Source: Spongiactinospora rosea (GTDB lineage: Bacteria; Actinomycetota; Actinomycetes; Streptosporangiales; Streptosporangiaceae). From it: a DNA stretch of 64,000 nucleotides. This document shows, one piece after another, positions 56,136 to 64,000 of this stretch (position 1 is its first letter; each line of letters starts with the position of its first letter). Where the stretch lies: the NCBI RefSeq assembly GCF_003315795.1, contig NZ_QMEY01000001.1:434001-498000 (forward strand), in the 5' to 3' direction. Made by a program: the position numbers and the translations under genes. The notes under the pieces are model-generated. The model did no database searches and was not told where the DNA came from. It worked only from the letters and a program-made list of their open reading frames with translations.

Positions 56136-56759
56136 GTGATTATTGACGCGGGTTCGGCCGCTGAGGGGATGGGCGTGGGCGTAGCCACCGCGCCGACCGA
56201 CTGCGGCCGAGGAACGACACTGTGGCGGGTGGAGCGGTGGGACGCCGACGCGGTCGGCTGGGTGCGGCGCCGGTCGGGCCTGGCGGCACCGGAGGGCCAC
56301 GTGTTCCACGAGCTTAAGGTGCCGTCCTACCGGACGACGGAGCACCTGGGAAACGCGATCCTCAGCGCAGGGTGGACACGCATCCTGAACTTGCTGATCG
56401 GTACCGGCTCGACCCAGGCCATGGACGCGACCCACACCCGTGTCGGTGTGGGCGACGGGACCACGGCGGTCACCACGGCGGACACCACGCTGACCGGGAG
56501 CACCAACAAGTACTTCAAGACCGCCGCGGGTGTGGGGACGATCGGGGCGGGCGCCGGGCCGCCTACGACGACGTTGACGATCGCGGCCACCTTCGGCATA
56601 TCGCAGGCGAACTTCGATTGGAGGAAGTTCGGCGTCGATTTCGGGACTGCGGACGGCACGACAGAGGTCGCGCCGCTGCTCAACGCCGCCGTATCCAACC
56701 AGGGAACCAAAGCGTCCGGCCAGATCTGGACGGCCACCGCGACCCTCTCATGGACCTGA
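56136..56759 (+). CDS. Phage surface or decoration protein
   Basis: A 207-residue protein from GTG after AAGGAGGA. It reads NAILSAGWTRILNLLIGTGS, then THTRVGVGDGTTAVTTADTT, then NKYFKTAAGVGTIGAGAGPP, a pattern of virion head-fibre or tail-associated proteins. Thr-, Ala- and Gly-rich. A possible glycan acceptor given its location. Confidence 0.65.
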   Translation: MIIDAGSAAEGMGVGVATAPTDCGRGTTLWRVERWDADAVGWVRRRSGLAAPEGHVFHELKVPSYRTTEHLGNAILSAGWTRILNLLIGTGSTQAMDATHTRVGVGDGTTAVTTADTTLTGSTNKYFKTAAGVGTIGAGAGPPTTTLTIAATFGISQANFDWRKFGVDFGTADGTTEVAPLLNAAVSNQGTKASGQIWTATATLSWT

Positions 56760-56787
56760 TCACTTAGCGCTCGATCGGTAGACGTTC

Positions 56788-57993
56788 ATGGCGATCCGGT
56801 TCAGTGGCTCTGGTCAGCGGTACACGGCATCCCTCGGGCTCGGCGTCCGGACCAGCCTGACGGTCGCCTGCTGGATCAAGATCTCCGTTGACCGGAACAC
56901 TCGTGTAGTGCCGTGGGTGATCCACAACGGCGCAAGCAACTACCTGTCGCTGGAACTCACCAGCGCTGGCGAACTCGGGGTCTACACCGAGAACACCACA
57001 CCCCCCGTGGCCCTCACCCCCGACGTGGGGGACTGGCTCTACGTCGCGGTGACCGTGGACGCCTCGAACGTGCGCATGACCTACGAAACGACGCCGTTCT
57101 CCGGTTCCTTCTCCAGCTCGTTCTGGGGCATCTCCCATTCGACGAACGCGGCGAGTCTGAGCATCGGCGAGTGGGTGTCCGGAACGAGCGCGTGGCTCAA
57201 CGGCTGCGTGTGCGGGCTGAAGATCTGGACGGCCACGCTCACTGCGGACGAGCTTGAAACGGAGGCCACCCAGTACGCTCCGGTCCGAACCTCGGGTCTG
57301 GCGGCGTACTACCGGTTCGACGGCCCATCGACGACCGACGACAGTGGTAACGGGCGCACCCTCTCCGGCGGAGCGGGTGTCACCCAGGAGCCGGATCCGG
57401 ATGACGTCACCGTGGTCACGCCGGCCGACTCCGCCGCCGCCGCCGACGCGCTGACCGCCGCCGCCACGGTGACGCTCGCGGAAGCCGCCGCGGCAAGCAC
57501 AGGTGTGGCCGTGGCCGCGGGCCTGGGAGTGGCCGACTCCGGCACGGCTGCCGAGAGCCTTACGATCACCGCGACCGTACCTCTCTTGGACACCGGCACG
57601 GTCACCGAGGTGATGAGCAGCGGCATGCCGGTCCCCGTTGCCGACGCGGGCACGGGTGCAGATGCGTTCGCGACCGGCGCCACCGTGGTGCTCACTGAGA
57701 CCGCCACTGGCGCCGATGCGCTGTCCATCACCGCGGCCGTACCGCTCGCCGACTCGGCGGTCGCGGCCGATGCGGTCGAGCGCGCGCAGCTCGTTGGGAA
57801 GGCGCTCGCCGACGCCGCGGCCGGGCTCGACGCGCTGGCCGTGCAGAGCTACATCGTGCGGGAGATCGGCGACCCTGGCCCGCCGCGAACGGCGTGGCCG
57901 GTGCGCACCCCGCGCCGCGCCTGGTCGGCGGCCGGGCCGCGCCGCCGCTGGTCCGTCCGCCCGCCCCGTACCGATGTGCCGCTGGAGGTGTGA
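56788..57993 (+). CDS. LamG-type lectin-fold protein with Ala/Asp repeats
   Basis: A 401-residue protein. Residues about 1-200 are a LamG/concanavalin A-like jelly roll (SLTVACWIKISVDRNTRVVP, SIGEWVSGTSAWLNGCVCGL, AYYRFDGPSTTDDSGNGRTL). Residues about 210-350 hold six or seven copies of a roughly 22-residue unit around ADSAAAADALTAAATVTLAE. The end is basic (RTPRRAWSAAGPRRRWSVRP). Likely a virion surface protein. The repeats are shared with the products at 58294 and 59604. Confidence 0.75.
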   Translation: MAIRFSGSGQRYTASLGLGVRTSLTVACWIKISVDRNTRVVPWVIHNGASNYLSLELTSAGELGVYTENTTPPVALTPDVGDWLYVAVTVDASNVRMTYETTPFSGSFSSSFWGISHSTNAASLSIGEWVSGTSAWLNGCVCGLKIWTATLTADELETEATQYAPVRTSGLAAYYRFDGPSTTDDSGNGRTLSGGAGVTQEPDPDDVTVVTPADSAAAADALTAAATVTLAEAAAASTGVAVAAGLGVADSGTAAESLTITATVPLLDTGTVTEVMSSGMPVPVADAGTGADAFATGATVVLTETATGADALSITAAVPLADSAVAADAVERAQLVGKALADAAAGLDALAVQSYIVREIGDPGPPRTAWPVRTPRRAWSAAGPRRRWSVRPPRTDVPLEV

Positions 57994-58289
57994 TGCACGC
58001 CGCGCTGTCGATCTCCAGCTTGAGCCGCGAGTACGTGTACGCGTGGGTGGGCGGTGTGCTCGGGACCGAGACCGTCGAGATCGCGCTGATCCAGGGCGAC
58101 GAACCCACCTCGGGGGACTGGGAGACCGCGGACTGGGCCAACCAGACGCCCTCGGGTGCGGACGCGCGGATTCTGGTCGGGCCCGGCGGCACGGTCACCC
58201 CGACCGACGGGGTGTGGCACATGTGGGTGCGGGTCACCGCGGTCACCGAGACGCCCGTGCTGTACTCGGGGCCGATCCTCATCACATAG
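57993..58289 (+). CDS. Small structural protein
   Basis: 98 residues. It reads SSLSREYVYAWVGGVLGTET, then VEIALIQGDEPTSGDWETAD, then WHMWVRVTAVTETPVLYSG, a beta-sandwich pattern like head-tail or surface adaptor subunits. The ATG overlaps the previous stop. Confidence 0.6.
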   Translation: MHAALSISSLSREYVYAWVGGVLGTETVEIALIQGDEPTSGDWETADWANQTPSGADARILVGPGGTVTPTDGVWHMWVRVTAVTETPVLYSGPILIT

Positions 58290-58293
58290 CCGC

Positions 58294-59595
58294 ATGACGA
58301 CGGTCAGTACCAACTTCGACGGGGGCACGAACGGCCAGGTGATCACCCTGGCCAACTCCGGTACCTCTGGCAACGCGCTCCAGTTCATCAGCGGCAGCCC
58401 CGTCTACTCCAACGCACAGGCCCACTCCGGCACCCTCTCGTGTCGATATCCCGCCTCGGCCTTCACCTCGATCGGCTACGAGCTGGCGGGCACGTCGATC
58501 TGGATCCGGTTCTACGTGCGGTTGCCGCAAAACCGTGACGAGAGCCTGGTGCGGCTGTGGGACGCGGTCGATGCCCAGGGCACGTACATGGGCGGCATCG
58601 ACGCCACGGCCAGCGGTGCCATGGATCTGAACGTGGGGTTCGGCAACACCGGCACCGTGTCCGGGGCAGTGGTCCTCGGGCAGTGGATCCGCGTCGAGGC
58701 GATGTGGAGCACGACCCTCGGGGGCGAGCTTCGCGTCTACCACGACCAGGACTCGGCGACCCCCTCGGTCACGGGCACCCTCGCCACCAATCTGAGCGGC
58801 ACGGTGCGCACCGAGGAACTCATCCGATTCAGCAGTACGACCGCAGTTACGTATTTCGATGACTTCGCTGTCTCCACCGATGGGTGGATCGGCCCCACGG
58901 TCACGCCGATCGCGGTCACCGACGTCGGCCAGGGCGCGGACGCCATCGGGCTCGCCGCGGCCGTCCCGGCTGGAGATGCCGCAACCGCTGCCGACGCCGT
59001 GGCGGTGTCCGCAACGGCCGGGCCGGCGGACAGTGCCGGAGCGGCCGACACGGTGACCGTGGCGGCGTCCACCGCGCTCGCTGACGCCGCGACCGCAGCG
59101 GACGCCATCACCGTGACGGTCGCCGCAGGACTGCCGGACTCGGCGGCCGGCGCCGAACTGCTCGGCGCGAACGCGGGCCTGGCGATCACTGACTCGGCGG
59201 CCGGCGCGGACACGCTGACACCCACCGCCGCAGTGGGCCTCGGCGACGCCGCCACGGCGGCCGAGTCCATGGTGAGCGGTCAGCTCCGGCCGGGCGTGGA
59301 CGCCGGGTCCGGCACCGACGCCATGGCCGTGAGCGTGGACGCTGTGCCGGGCGACGCGGGCAGCGCGGCCGACCTGCTCGGCGTGAACACCGCGCTCACC
59401 CTGATGGACACGGCCGTCGCCGCAGACCACTTCGCGGCCATCGAGGTCACGCCGATCAGCCTGGCCGACGCCGCGACCGCCTCAGACGCACTGTCCGTGA
59501 TCCGGGATCGCGACGTCGGGCCGGTCGGGCGCCCGCGCCGGAACTGGAGCGTCCGGGGCCCGCGCCGTGGGGTGGCCGCGGCCCGACCGCTGTAG
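58294..59595 (+). CDS. Lectin-fold protein with Ala/Asp repeats
   Basis: A 433-residue protein. Residues about 1-200 form a jelly roll (YELAGTSIWIRFYVRLPQNR, LRVYHDQDSATPSVTGTLAT, VTYFDDFAVSTDGWIGPTVT). Residues about 210-410 hold eight or nine copies of the same 22-residue unit (for example AAVPAGDAATAADAVAVSAT). The end is basic, GRPRRNWSVRGPRRG, like the 56788 product. A paralogue with a different lectin head. Confidence 0.75.
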   Translation: MTTVSTNFDGGTNGQVITLANSGTSGNALQFISGSPVYSNAQAHSGTLSCRYPASAFTSIGYELAGTSIWIRFYVRLPQNRDESLVRLWDAVDAQGTYMGGIDATASGAMDLNVGFGNTGTVSGAVVLGQWIRVEAMWSTTLGGELRVYHDQDSATPSVTGTLATNLSGTVRTEELIRFSSTTAVTYFDDFAVSTDGWIGPTVTPIAVTDVGQGADAIGLAAAVPAGDAATAADAVAVSATAGPADSAGAADTVTVAASTALADAATAADAITVTVAAGLPDSAAGAELLGANAGLAITDSAAGADTLTPTAAVGLGDAATAAESMVSGQLRPGVDAGSGTDAMAVSVDAVPGDAGSAADLLGVNTALTLMDTAVAADHFAAIEVTPISLADAATASDALSVIRDRDVGPVGRPRRNWSVRGPRRGVAAARPL

Positions 59596-59603
59596 GGGGT
59601 GCC

Positions 59604-60941
59604 GTGGCCGAGCCGTCGTACGTCGCCATCGGCGGATACGTCGCAGAAACGGGCGTTCAGGCGGCGGTGCCGGTCCCGCCCGGCGCGGCGGCCGGGATGG
59701 CGATCGTCGTCGGAATGTTCATGGACGGGCCCCCTCTGGCGGTCCCCCCGACGATGCCGCCAGGGTTCGAGGTTCCTGAGAACGCGCCGGTGCAGATCCC
59801 GTCCGGGGCCGGGACGCACAGCCTGTACGTGTGGATCAAGCGCCTCACCGGCAGCGACGGCGGCACCTATACCTTCACCTGGGGCGAGGAGCGCTACCAG
59901 GAGTCGCAGGCGATCCTGTACCGGGACGTGGCCACCACGGGCCCGCTGTTCGACTCACCAACCGACTCCGCAGCCGACACCGCCGCCATCACCACCAGCC
60001 CGCCTGTCGAGGTGACCAGCGCGGGCCCGGACCGGCGGCTGGTCTGGCTATCGACGAACTGGTCGGGCGGCACATGGACGGCACCAACAGGCTTCACTCG
60101 GCGCGTGCAGGGCGGCGCGCAGATCTGGAGCGCGGCCGACCGCTCGTGGCCCACGGCCGGAGCGACCGGCTCGGTGGTCGGTTCGTGTACCGGTAGCGAC
60201 CGGCGCACGGCCTGGCTCGGCGCCCTGCGCGGCACCACGTCCGACAGCACACCCGTCGCCGTGGCCGATGCGGCGTCGGCCGGTGACGCGCTTGCCGTCG
60301 GCGCCACCATCGCGCGGGGCGACACCGCGACCGCAGCCGACACCGTGGCGGTCACCGCGACCGCAGCCGCCAGCGACTCCGCCACCGCGGCCGCCGCGCT
60401 GACCGCCGCGGCCACGGTGGCGACCACCGAGAGCGGCACGGGGGCGGACACCCTGGCGGTCGGGGGCCTCGCGCCGCTGGCCGACGCCGCAGTGTGCGGT
60501 GATGGGCTGATGGTCGCGGTCACCGTTCCGCTCGCGGATTCCGTGGTCGGCGGTGAGGCCCTGCTGCCCGCCGTGACCGCGCCGCTCGGCGATGTCGCGG
60601 CCGGGGCGGACCTGCTGACCGCCGCCGTACAGGCGGCCATGGCCGACACTGCGGCCGGCGCGGACCAGCTCGCTCGCGGCGAGCAACTCGCGCTCGGCGA
60701 CGCCGCCACGGCGGCCGATGCGCTGGCGGTGCTCGTCGCCGCCGGGCTGGACGAGCAAGCGGCGGCCGTCGAGGTGCTCGCCGCGGCAGTGGACGTGACG
60801 CTCACCGACGCCGCGGCCGAGCTCGACGTGCTGGCCGTGGCCGGTCCGGCGGCGACCGGCGGGTTCATGACGGCCACCGACCGCCGTGGAACAGCGATGG
60901 CAGGCGCAGCGCGCGCCGGCGCGAGGATGGAGGCGCGGTGA
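59604..60941 (+). CDS. Beta-rich head domain with Ala/Asp repeats
   Basis: A 445-residue protein from GTG. Residues about 1-210 are a beta domain (SYVAIGGYVAETGVQAAVPV, LYVWIKRLTGSDGGTYTFTW) resembling phage surface adhesin-type heads. About 215-425 carry nine or so repeats (AVADAASAGDALAVGATIAR and variants). The tail is basic. Third member of the repeat family. Confidence 0.72.
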   Translation: MAEPSYVAIGGYVAETGVQAAVPVPPGAAAGMAIVVGMFMDGPPLAVPPTMPPGFEVPENAPVQIPSGAGTHSLYVWIKRLTGSDGGTYTFTWGEERYQESQAILYRDVATTGPLFDSPTDSAADTAAITTSPPVEVTSAGPDRRLVWLSTNWSGGTWTAPTGFTRRVQGGAQIWSAADRSWPTAGATGSVVGSCTGSDRRTAWLGALRGTTSDSTPVAVADAASAGDALAVGATIARGDTATAADTVAVTATAAASDSATAAAALTAAATVATTESGTGADTLAVGGLAPLADAAVCGDGLMVAVTVPLADSVVGGEALLPAVTAPLGDVAAGADLLTAAVQAAMADTAAGADQLARGEQLALGDAATAADALAVLVAAGLDEQAAAVEVLAAAVDVTLTDAAAELDVLAVAGPAATGGFMTATDRRGTAMAGAARAGARMEAR

Positions 60942-61759
60942 GCTACGACCTCGGGGACGTCGTCCCACTGACCGTCACGATCACGGATGCGGACGGCCAC
61001 CCGGCGAACGCCAGCACGGTGACACTGACGATCACCCTGCCGGACGGCACCGTGACCACGGTGGGCCCGGTCGCGCCGACCGAGACCGGCGTATACGGCC
61101 ACGACTATCCGACCGTCCAGACCGGGCTGCACGTCGTGCGCTGGGTCGCCACCGGCGCCAACGCGAGCGCGTATGACGACGTCATCGACGTCCAGCCGGC
61201 GGCCGTGACCTTCGTCAGCTTGAGCGACGCGCGGGAGCACCTGAAGAAGACCGGACTCGCGGGCGACGACGAGAAGCTCCGGCGGTTCGTCGGGGCCGCC
61301 TGCCGCATGATCAGCGACCGGATGGGCCACGTCGCGCCGACCACGCGCAGCATGGACGGCTCCGGCTGCACGGTGATCCTGGAGCGCCCGGTCATCGCGG
61401 TGACCTCAGTGACGAAGCTTCCCGGCGGCGACGTCGTACCGGCCGCCGACCCGATCGCGGGGACCGCCGGATGGACCCTCGACGGCGCGGCCGCGGTGCT
61501 CACGCTGACGCGGTCGTACGGCCGGGTGCGCGTCACCTACCGTGCCGGACGCAGTCCGATTCCGGCGAACTTCCGCCTTGCCGCGCTGGAACTCACCGGG
61601 CACCTGTGGCGGACGTCGCAGCTCAACGGCGGCGGCGGGCGCCCGTCGCTCGCTGGCGACGAGCAGGTGGTGCCCGGCGTCAGCTACGCGCTCCCGTACT
61701 CGGTGCGGCAGCTCCTGGGGCTCGACAAGAGGCCCCAGGAAGAGCTCCTGGTCGGCTGA
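60938..61759 (+). CDS. Head-tail connector fused to an Ig-like domain
   Basis: A 273-residue protein from GTG. Residues 1-85 are an Ig-like/Big-type beta sandwich (VVPLTVTITDADGHPANAST, TVTTVGPVAPTETGVYGHDY). Residues 90-273 are an HK97 gp6-like adaptor: VTFVSLSDAREHLKKTGLAG, then RRFVGAACRMISDRMGHVAP, then AALELTGHLWRTSQLNGGGG. The connector sits under the portal. The fused domain is unusual and is probably exposed on the virion neck. Confidence 0.78.
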   Translation: MSYDLGDVVPLTVTITDADGHPANASTVTLTITLPDGTVTTVGPVAPTETGVYGHDYPTVQTGLHVVRWVATGANASAYDDVIDVQPAAVTFVSLSDAREHLKKTGLAGDDEKLRRFVGAACRMISDRMGHVAPTTRSMDGSGCTVILERPVIAVTSVTKLPGGDVVPAADPIAGTAGWTLDGAAAVLTLTRSYGRVRVTYRAGRSPIPANFRLAALELTGHLWRTSQLNGGGGRPSLAGDEQVVPGVSYALPYSVRQLLGLDKRPQEELLVG

Positions 61760-61788
61760 TACCGACCGCGCCCTGTTCGCCGATCGAG

Positions 61789-61834
61789 GGTCAAGCCCAG
61801 CTTGACCTCTGCCAGGTCAAGCCCAACTTGACCT
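61789..61834 (+). promoter_or_regulatory. Two tandem hairpins in direct repeat
   Basis: GGTCAAGC-CCA-GCTTGACC (61789-61807) and AGGTCAAG-CCCAA-CTTGACCT (61814-61834). Both share GGTCAAGCCCARCTTGACCT and lie between the connector and the next gene. They may be an RNA signal, mRNA-end element or a protein site. Confidence 0.55.
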
Positions 61835-61859
61835 CAGAACTCCCAGGAGGACACGGCCG

Positions 61860-62354
61860 ATGGAGCCGACCATAAGCACCGTCCCGGCCTGCCTGCGGGC
61901 GCTCGTGGCCGCCGCCGAGCGCGCCGTGCCACCGCGGATCGTCCGGGGCCGCGAGGTGCCGGTGACGGTCGTGCTCGGGCAGCCGAACGTCGGCCAGATG
62001 GACTCGGACGAGATGGTCCTGATCGCGTTCACGGGCGAGCCCGGCGACCCCGGCGTGACCTCCAACAGGACGCAGCCTCAGGGGGTCACCGCGCCGGACC
62101 GGGAAAGCTACGACGTGATCTGCCTCGCGACGAGCTGGCACGGGCACGATGATCAGCCGCTCCCAGTGCTGGATCGCACCTACGAGATGGTCAACGCACT
62201 GGCCGCCGAGCTTGCTGCCGACGGCACGCTCGGCGGGGTTGTCGGCCGAACGCGCATCTCGACGGACCAGCTCGTTCAGGTCCAGACCGAGCAGGGCGCG
62301 GTCGCGCTCCTCAGATTTACAGTCCACGTCGAGGCGTTCACGAGGGCGTACTGA
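61860..62354 (+). CDS. Head-closure or tail-terminator protein
   Basis: A 164-residue protein. AGGAGG lies ten bases upstream. It reads VVLGQPNVGQMDSDEMVLIA, then LATSWHGHDDQPLPVLDRTY, then RTRISTDQLVQVQTEQGAVA and FTVHVEAFTRAY, the pattern of small tail-terminator/neck proteins following the connector. The exact role is assigned by position. Confidence 0.65.
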   Translation: MEPTISTVPACLRALVAAAERAVPPRIVRGREVPVTVVLGQPNVGQMDSDEMVLIAFTGEPGDPGVTSNRTQPQGVTAPDRESYDVICLATSWHGHDDQPLPVLDRTYEMVNALAAELAADGTLGGVVGRTRISTDQLVQVQTEQGAVALLRFTVHVEAFTRAY

Positions 62355-62806
62355 TGATGGCCAGGAAGACCCGGACGTACACCCGCGGCGCGGAGGAGAT
62401 CCGGGCGTTCGCCCGAGAGCTCGGCAAGATGCCGAAGGAGGTCCGCCGGGAGCTGCGGCCCCGACTCAAGTCAGTCGGTGCCAAAGCGTTGATCAGCGCG
62501 CGGCTCCGGGCGGCCTGGTCCACCCGGATCCCGCGGGCGACCCGCCTCAAGATCGGCCTGAGCCAGCGGAATCCCGGCCTGGCCATCGAGGTGGACCGGA
62601 AACGCGCCCCGCATGCCCGCCCGTACGAGAACAACGACGAAGACGGGATTTTCCTGGCGCCGTTCTTCGGCAACAAGAACGGCCGCTGGTACGGGCACCG
62701 GGCGCGGCCGTTCCTGGTCCGAGGCGCCCGGCCCTGGTTTGAGACGACCGATCGCGATGTTGCCGAGGTCGTGGACGACGTCGCCCGCCGGACGGGCTTC
62801 CGATGA
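62354..62806 (+). CDS. HK97 gp10-like neck protein
   Basis: A 150-residue basic protein. It reads AFARELGKMPKEVRRELRPR at the start and HARPYENNDEDGIFLAPFFG, then RARPFLVRGARPWFETTDRD; the R(P)FL...P pattern and size match HK97 gp10-type tail-completion proteins. The start is at one of two overlapping ATGs. Confidence 0.75.
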   Translation: MMARKTRTYTRGAEEIRAFARELGKMPKEVRRELRPRLKSVGAKALISARLRAAWSTRIPRATRLKIGLSQRNPGLAIEVDRKRAPHARPYENNDEDGIFLAPFFGNKNGRWYGHRARPFLVRGARPWFETTDRDVAEVVDDVARRTGFR

Positions 62807-62818
62807 GAGAGGACACTC

Positions 62819-63325
62819 ATGGCTCTTAGCGTGCGCGCGCTCGTGCAGCTCGCGGCCGACCTGACCAGCGCGCAGGACCTGACGACCGCGAGCGCACCGC
62901 TCAGTTTGGCCCGGCAGGTCACCCTGACCGACGGCGCCGGCCTCAACCAGGCCAACCGGATCTGGAGCGACCAGAGAACGCTCGCCGCGTCGGCCAGCGA
63001 GGACATCGACCTCGCCGGGACTCTGACCGACCCGTTCGGCGCGACGATCACCCTGGCCCGCGTCAAGGCGCTGATCGTGTCCGCCGCGGTCGGCAACGTG
63101 AACAACGTCGTCCTGGGCAATGCCGCGGCCAACGGCTGGGTCGGACCATTCGGGGCGGCCGAACACACCCTGGCCGTGCGTCCTGGTGGTGTCCTCGCGC
63201 TGCTCGCGCCGGACGCCACCGGCTACGCGGTCACCGCGGGCACCGCCGACCTGCTGCACGTCGCCAACAGCGGCGCCGGGTCCGGGGTGACCTATCAGAT
63301 CGTCGTCGTCGGCGCAGCCAGCTAG
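62819..63325 (+). CDS. Phage structural protein
   Basis: A 168-residue protein. ATG after GAGAGAGGA. It reads LAASASEDIDLAGTLTDPFG, then VKALIVSAAVGNVNNVVLGN, then GGVLALLAPDATGYAVTAGT. Beta-rich with Gly/Ala turns, typical of virion decoration or tail-associated subunits. Not assigned further. Confidence 0.65.
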   Translation: MALSVRALVQLAADLTSAQDLTTASAPLSLARQVTLTDGAGLNQANRIWSDQRTLAASASEDIDLAGTLTDPFGATITLARVKALIVSAAVGNVNNVVLGNAAANGWVGPFGAAEHTLAVRPGGVLALLAPDATGYAVTAGTADLLHVANSGAGSGVTYQIVVVGAAS

Positions 63326-63333
63326 GGGGAGCC

Positions 63334-63567
63334 GTGGAGCTGGAAACCGTGGAGATGATCCACCCGAACCTGCCGGGCCAGTCCGCGAACGTGCCACGGC
63401 AGGCCGTATCCCACCATCAGCGCGCGGGCTGGCGACTCGCCGAGGAGCCGCCGCCGGATCCACCCGCACCCGAGAAGACCGATCAAGCCCCGTCCGCCGC
63501 CGGGGCTTCTTCTTTGCCCGAAAACGAGAAGTCGCCGCGGGGTCGGCGCACCAGGGGGGATGAGTAA
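63334..63567 (+). CDS. Small structural-module protein
   Basis: 77 residues from GTG after GGGGGAGC. It reads VEMIHPNLPGQSANVPRQAV, then HHQRAGWRLAEEPPP, then an acidic/basic disordered tail. Similar short proteins lie before tail-tube genes in actinophages. The next gene overlaps as TAATG. Confidence 0.6.
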   Translation: MELETVEMIHPNLPGQSANVPRQAVSHHQRAGWRLAEEPPPDPPAPEKTDQAPSAAGASSLPENEKSPRGRRTRGDE

Positions 63568-64000
63568 TGCCCGCTACGCCGATCGCCACGGTCAACAGGT
63601 ATTGGCCGACCGGCACGTCCAAGTGGTTGTTCTGCCCGAGCGTCGCCAACATCCAGGCGATCACCCGGGCGGAGATCAACGCCGGGACGGACCTGACCCG
63701 CGAGGTCGCGGCGACCGAGGGATGGTCCACGACCGGTGAGCTGATCGAGACGCCGGACGGCGACAGCCGGTTCGTCGCGAGAATCCCCGGCAAGATCACC
63801 GCCGACGACTCCAGCATCACCTTCTACCTCGACCCGTCCGGCGTGGACGCGAGGGCCCTGTTCCCGCGCGACACCTCGGGCTTCATCATTCGCATGCCCG
63901 GCGGCGACATCGCCGGGCGTCTCTGCGACGTGTTCCCCGCGAGGGTCACCACCGCGACCAAGCTCGTGAACGTCGGCGAGGAAGAAGCCGGGCGCCTCCA
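63567..64000 (+). CDS. Major tail tube protein, 3' end outside window
   Basis: About 144 visible residues, truncated by the window. It reads TVNRYWPTGTSKWLFCPSVA, then ITRAEINAGTDLTREVAATE, then RFVARIPGKITADDSSITFY and FIIRMPGGDIAGRLCDVFPA. This fits tail tube proteins of siphoviruses. Tail length would be set by a tape measure gene beyond the window. Confidence 0.75.
   Translation, partial: MPATPIATVNRYWPTGTSKWLFCPSVANIQAITRAEINAGTDLTREVAATEGWSTTGELIETPDGDSRFVARIPGKITADDSSITFYLDPSGVDARALFPRDTSGFIIRMPGGDIAGRLCDVFPARVTTATKLVNVGEEEAGRL

Larger units (their letters stand above)
5396..64000 (+). mobile_element. Prophage integrated in tadA, right end outside window
   Basis: At least 58.6 kb of contiguous phage genes: serine integrase, divergent repressor switch, early operon, recombination genes, accessory zone, terminase, portal, protease, capsid and head-tail genes. 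The tape measure, tail tip and lysis genes and the attR junction have not appeared by base 64000. The element is therefore clearly larger. No gene of the packaging and head series is broken. The gene order is that of an actinobacterial siphovirus with an HK97-type head. Confidence 0.93.

Overview
The window is high-GC actinobacterial DNA, most like a filamentous genus such as Streptosporangiaceae or Streptomyces. The evidence is the GC-rich codon use, frequent GTG starts, WhiB regulators and a Tad-pilus Ssd/TadA gene pair. Positions 1 to about 5395 are host chromosome: the 3' part of a Fic-like gene, a 2.7 kb non-coding stretch with degenerate long repeats, ssd, and the first two thirds of the Tad/CpaF-type secretion ATPase gene. 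That ATPase reading frame is broken straight after its Walker B motif. Twenty-odd bases later a large serine recombinase begins. Everything from there to the window edge is one prophage of at least 58.6 kb whose right end is not reached.

Layout of the prophage: (i) 5.4-8.7 kb, integrase and a divergent immunity switch (repressor on the minus strand, Cro/Xre-like protein on the plus strand). (ii) 8.7-34 kb, a long early operon of about 65 tightly overlapping small genes on the plus strand. The recognisable members are a YqaJ exonuclease plus RecT recombination pair, RusA-type resolvase, two WhiB-like proteins, an HTH replication-type protein, an HNH protein, a methyltransferase-like protein without its catalytic motif, and DUF6205/DUF6085/DUF6221 family members. 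A lipoprotein, many zinc-ribbon and membrane proteins, and a decayed HAD 3'-phosphatase gene also lie here. (iii) 34-46 kb, an accessory zone with genes on both strands. It holds a duplicated, inverted cassette with a shared 5' RNA hairpin leader, a HicA-like gene, WYL and DUF932 proteins, an Xre repressor with paired operators, and a winged-helix protein followed by six palindromic iterons. It also holds a PIN protein, a small secreted protein, a GIY-YIG protein, an Acb2/Tad1-type anti-CBASS candidate, an HNH protein and a P-loop kinase. (iv) 46-64 kb, the late module: HNH, small and large terminase, portal, prohead protease, capsid, a four-gene glycan cassette (two glycosyltransferases, a methyltransferase and an epimerase), repeat-rich surface proteins, head-tail connector proteins and a partial tail tube gene.

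How it works together: the integrase places the phage in tadA, disrupting the host Tad pilus ATPase. The two HTH switches control lysogeny and the early operon. The RecT/YqaJ/RusA set handles recombination. The HNH-terminase-portal-protease-capsid series is an HK97-type packaging and head module. The glycan cassette sits directly upstream of Ser/Thr/Ala-rich repeat proteins that are plausible glycosylation substrates. The most unusual items are the leader-RNA cassette at 34.8-36.5 kb, the four-hairpin block upstream of whiB at 17.3-17.55 kb, the iteron array at 41.1 kb, the Acb2-like gene and the repeat-tailed structural proteins. All functional calls come from reading the sequence; no database search was run.
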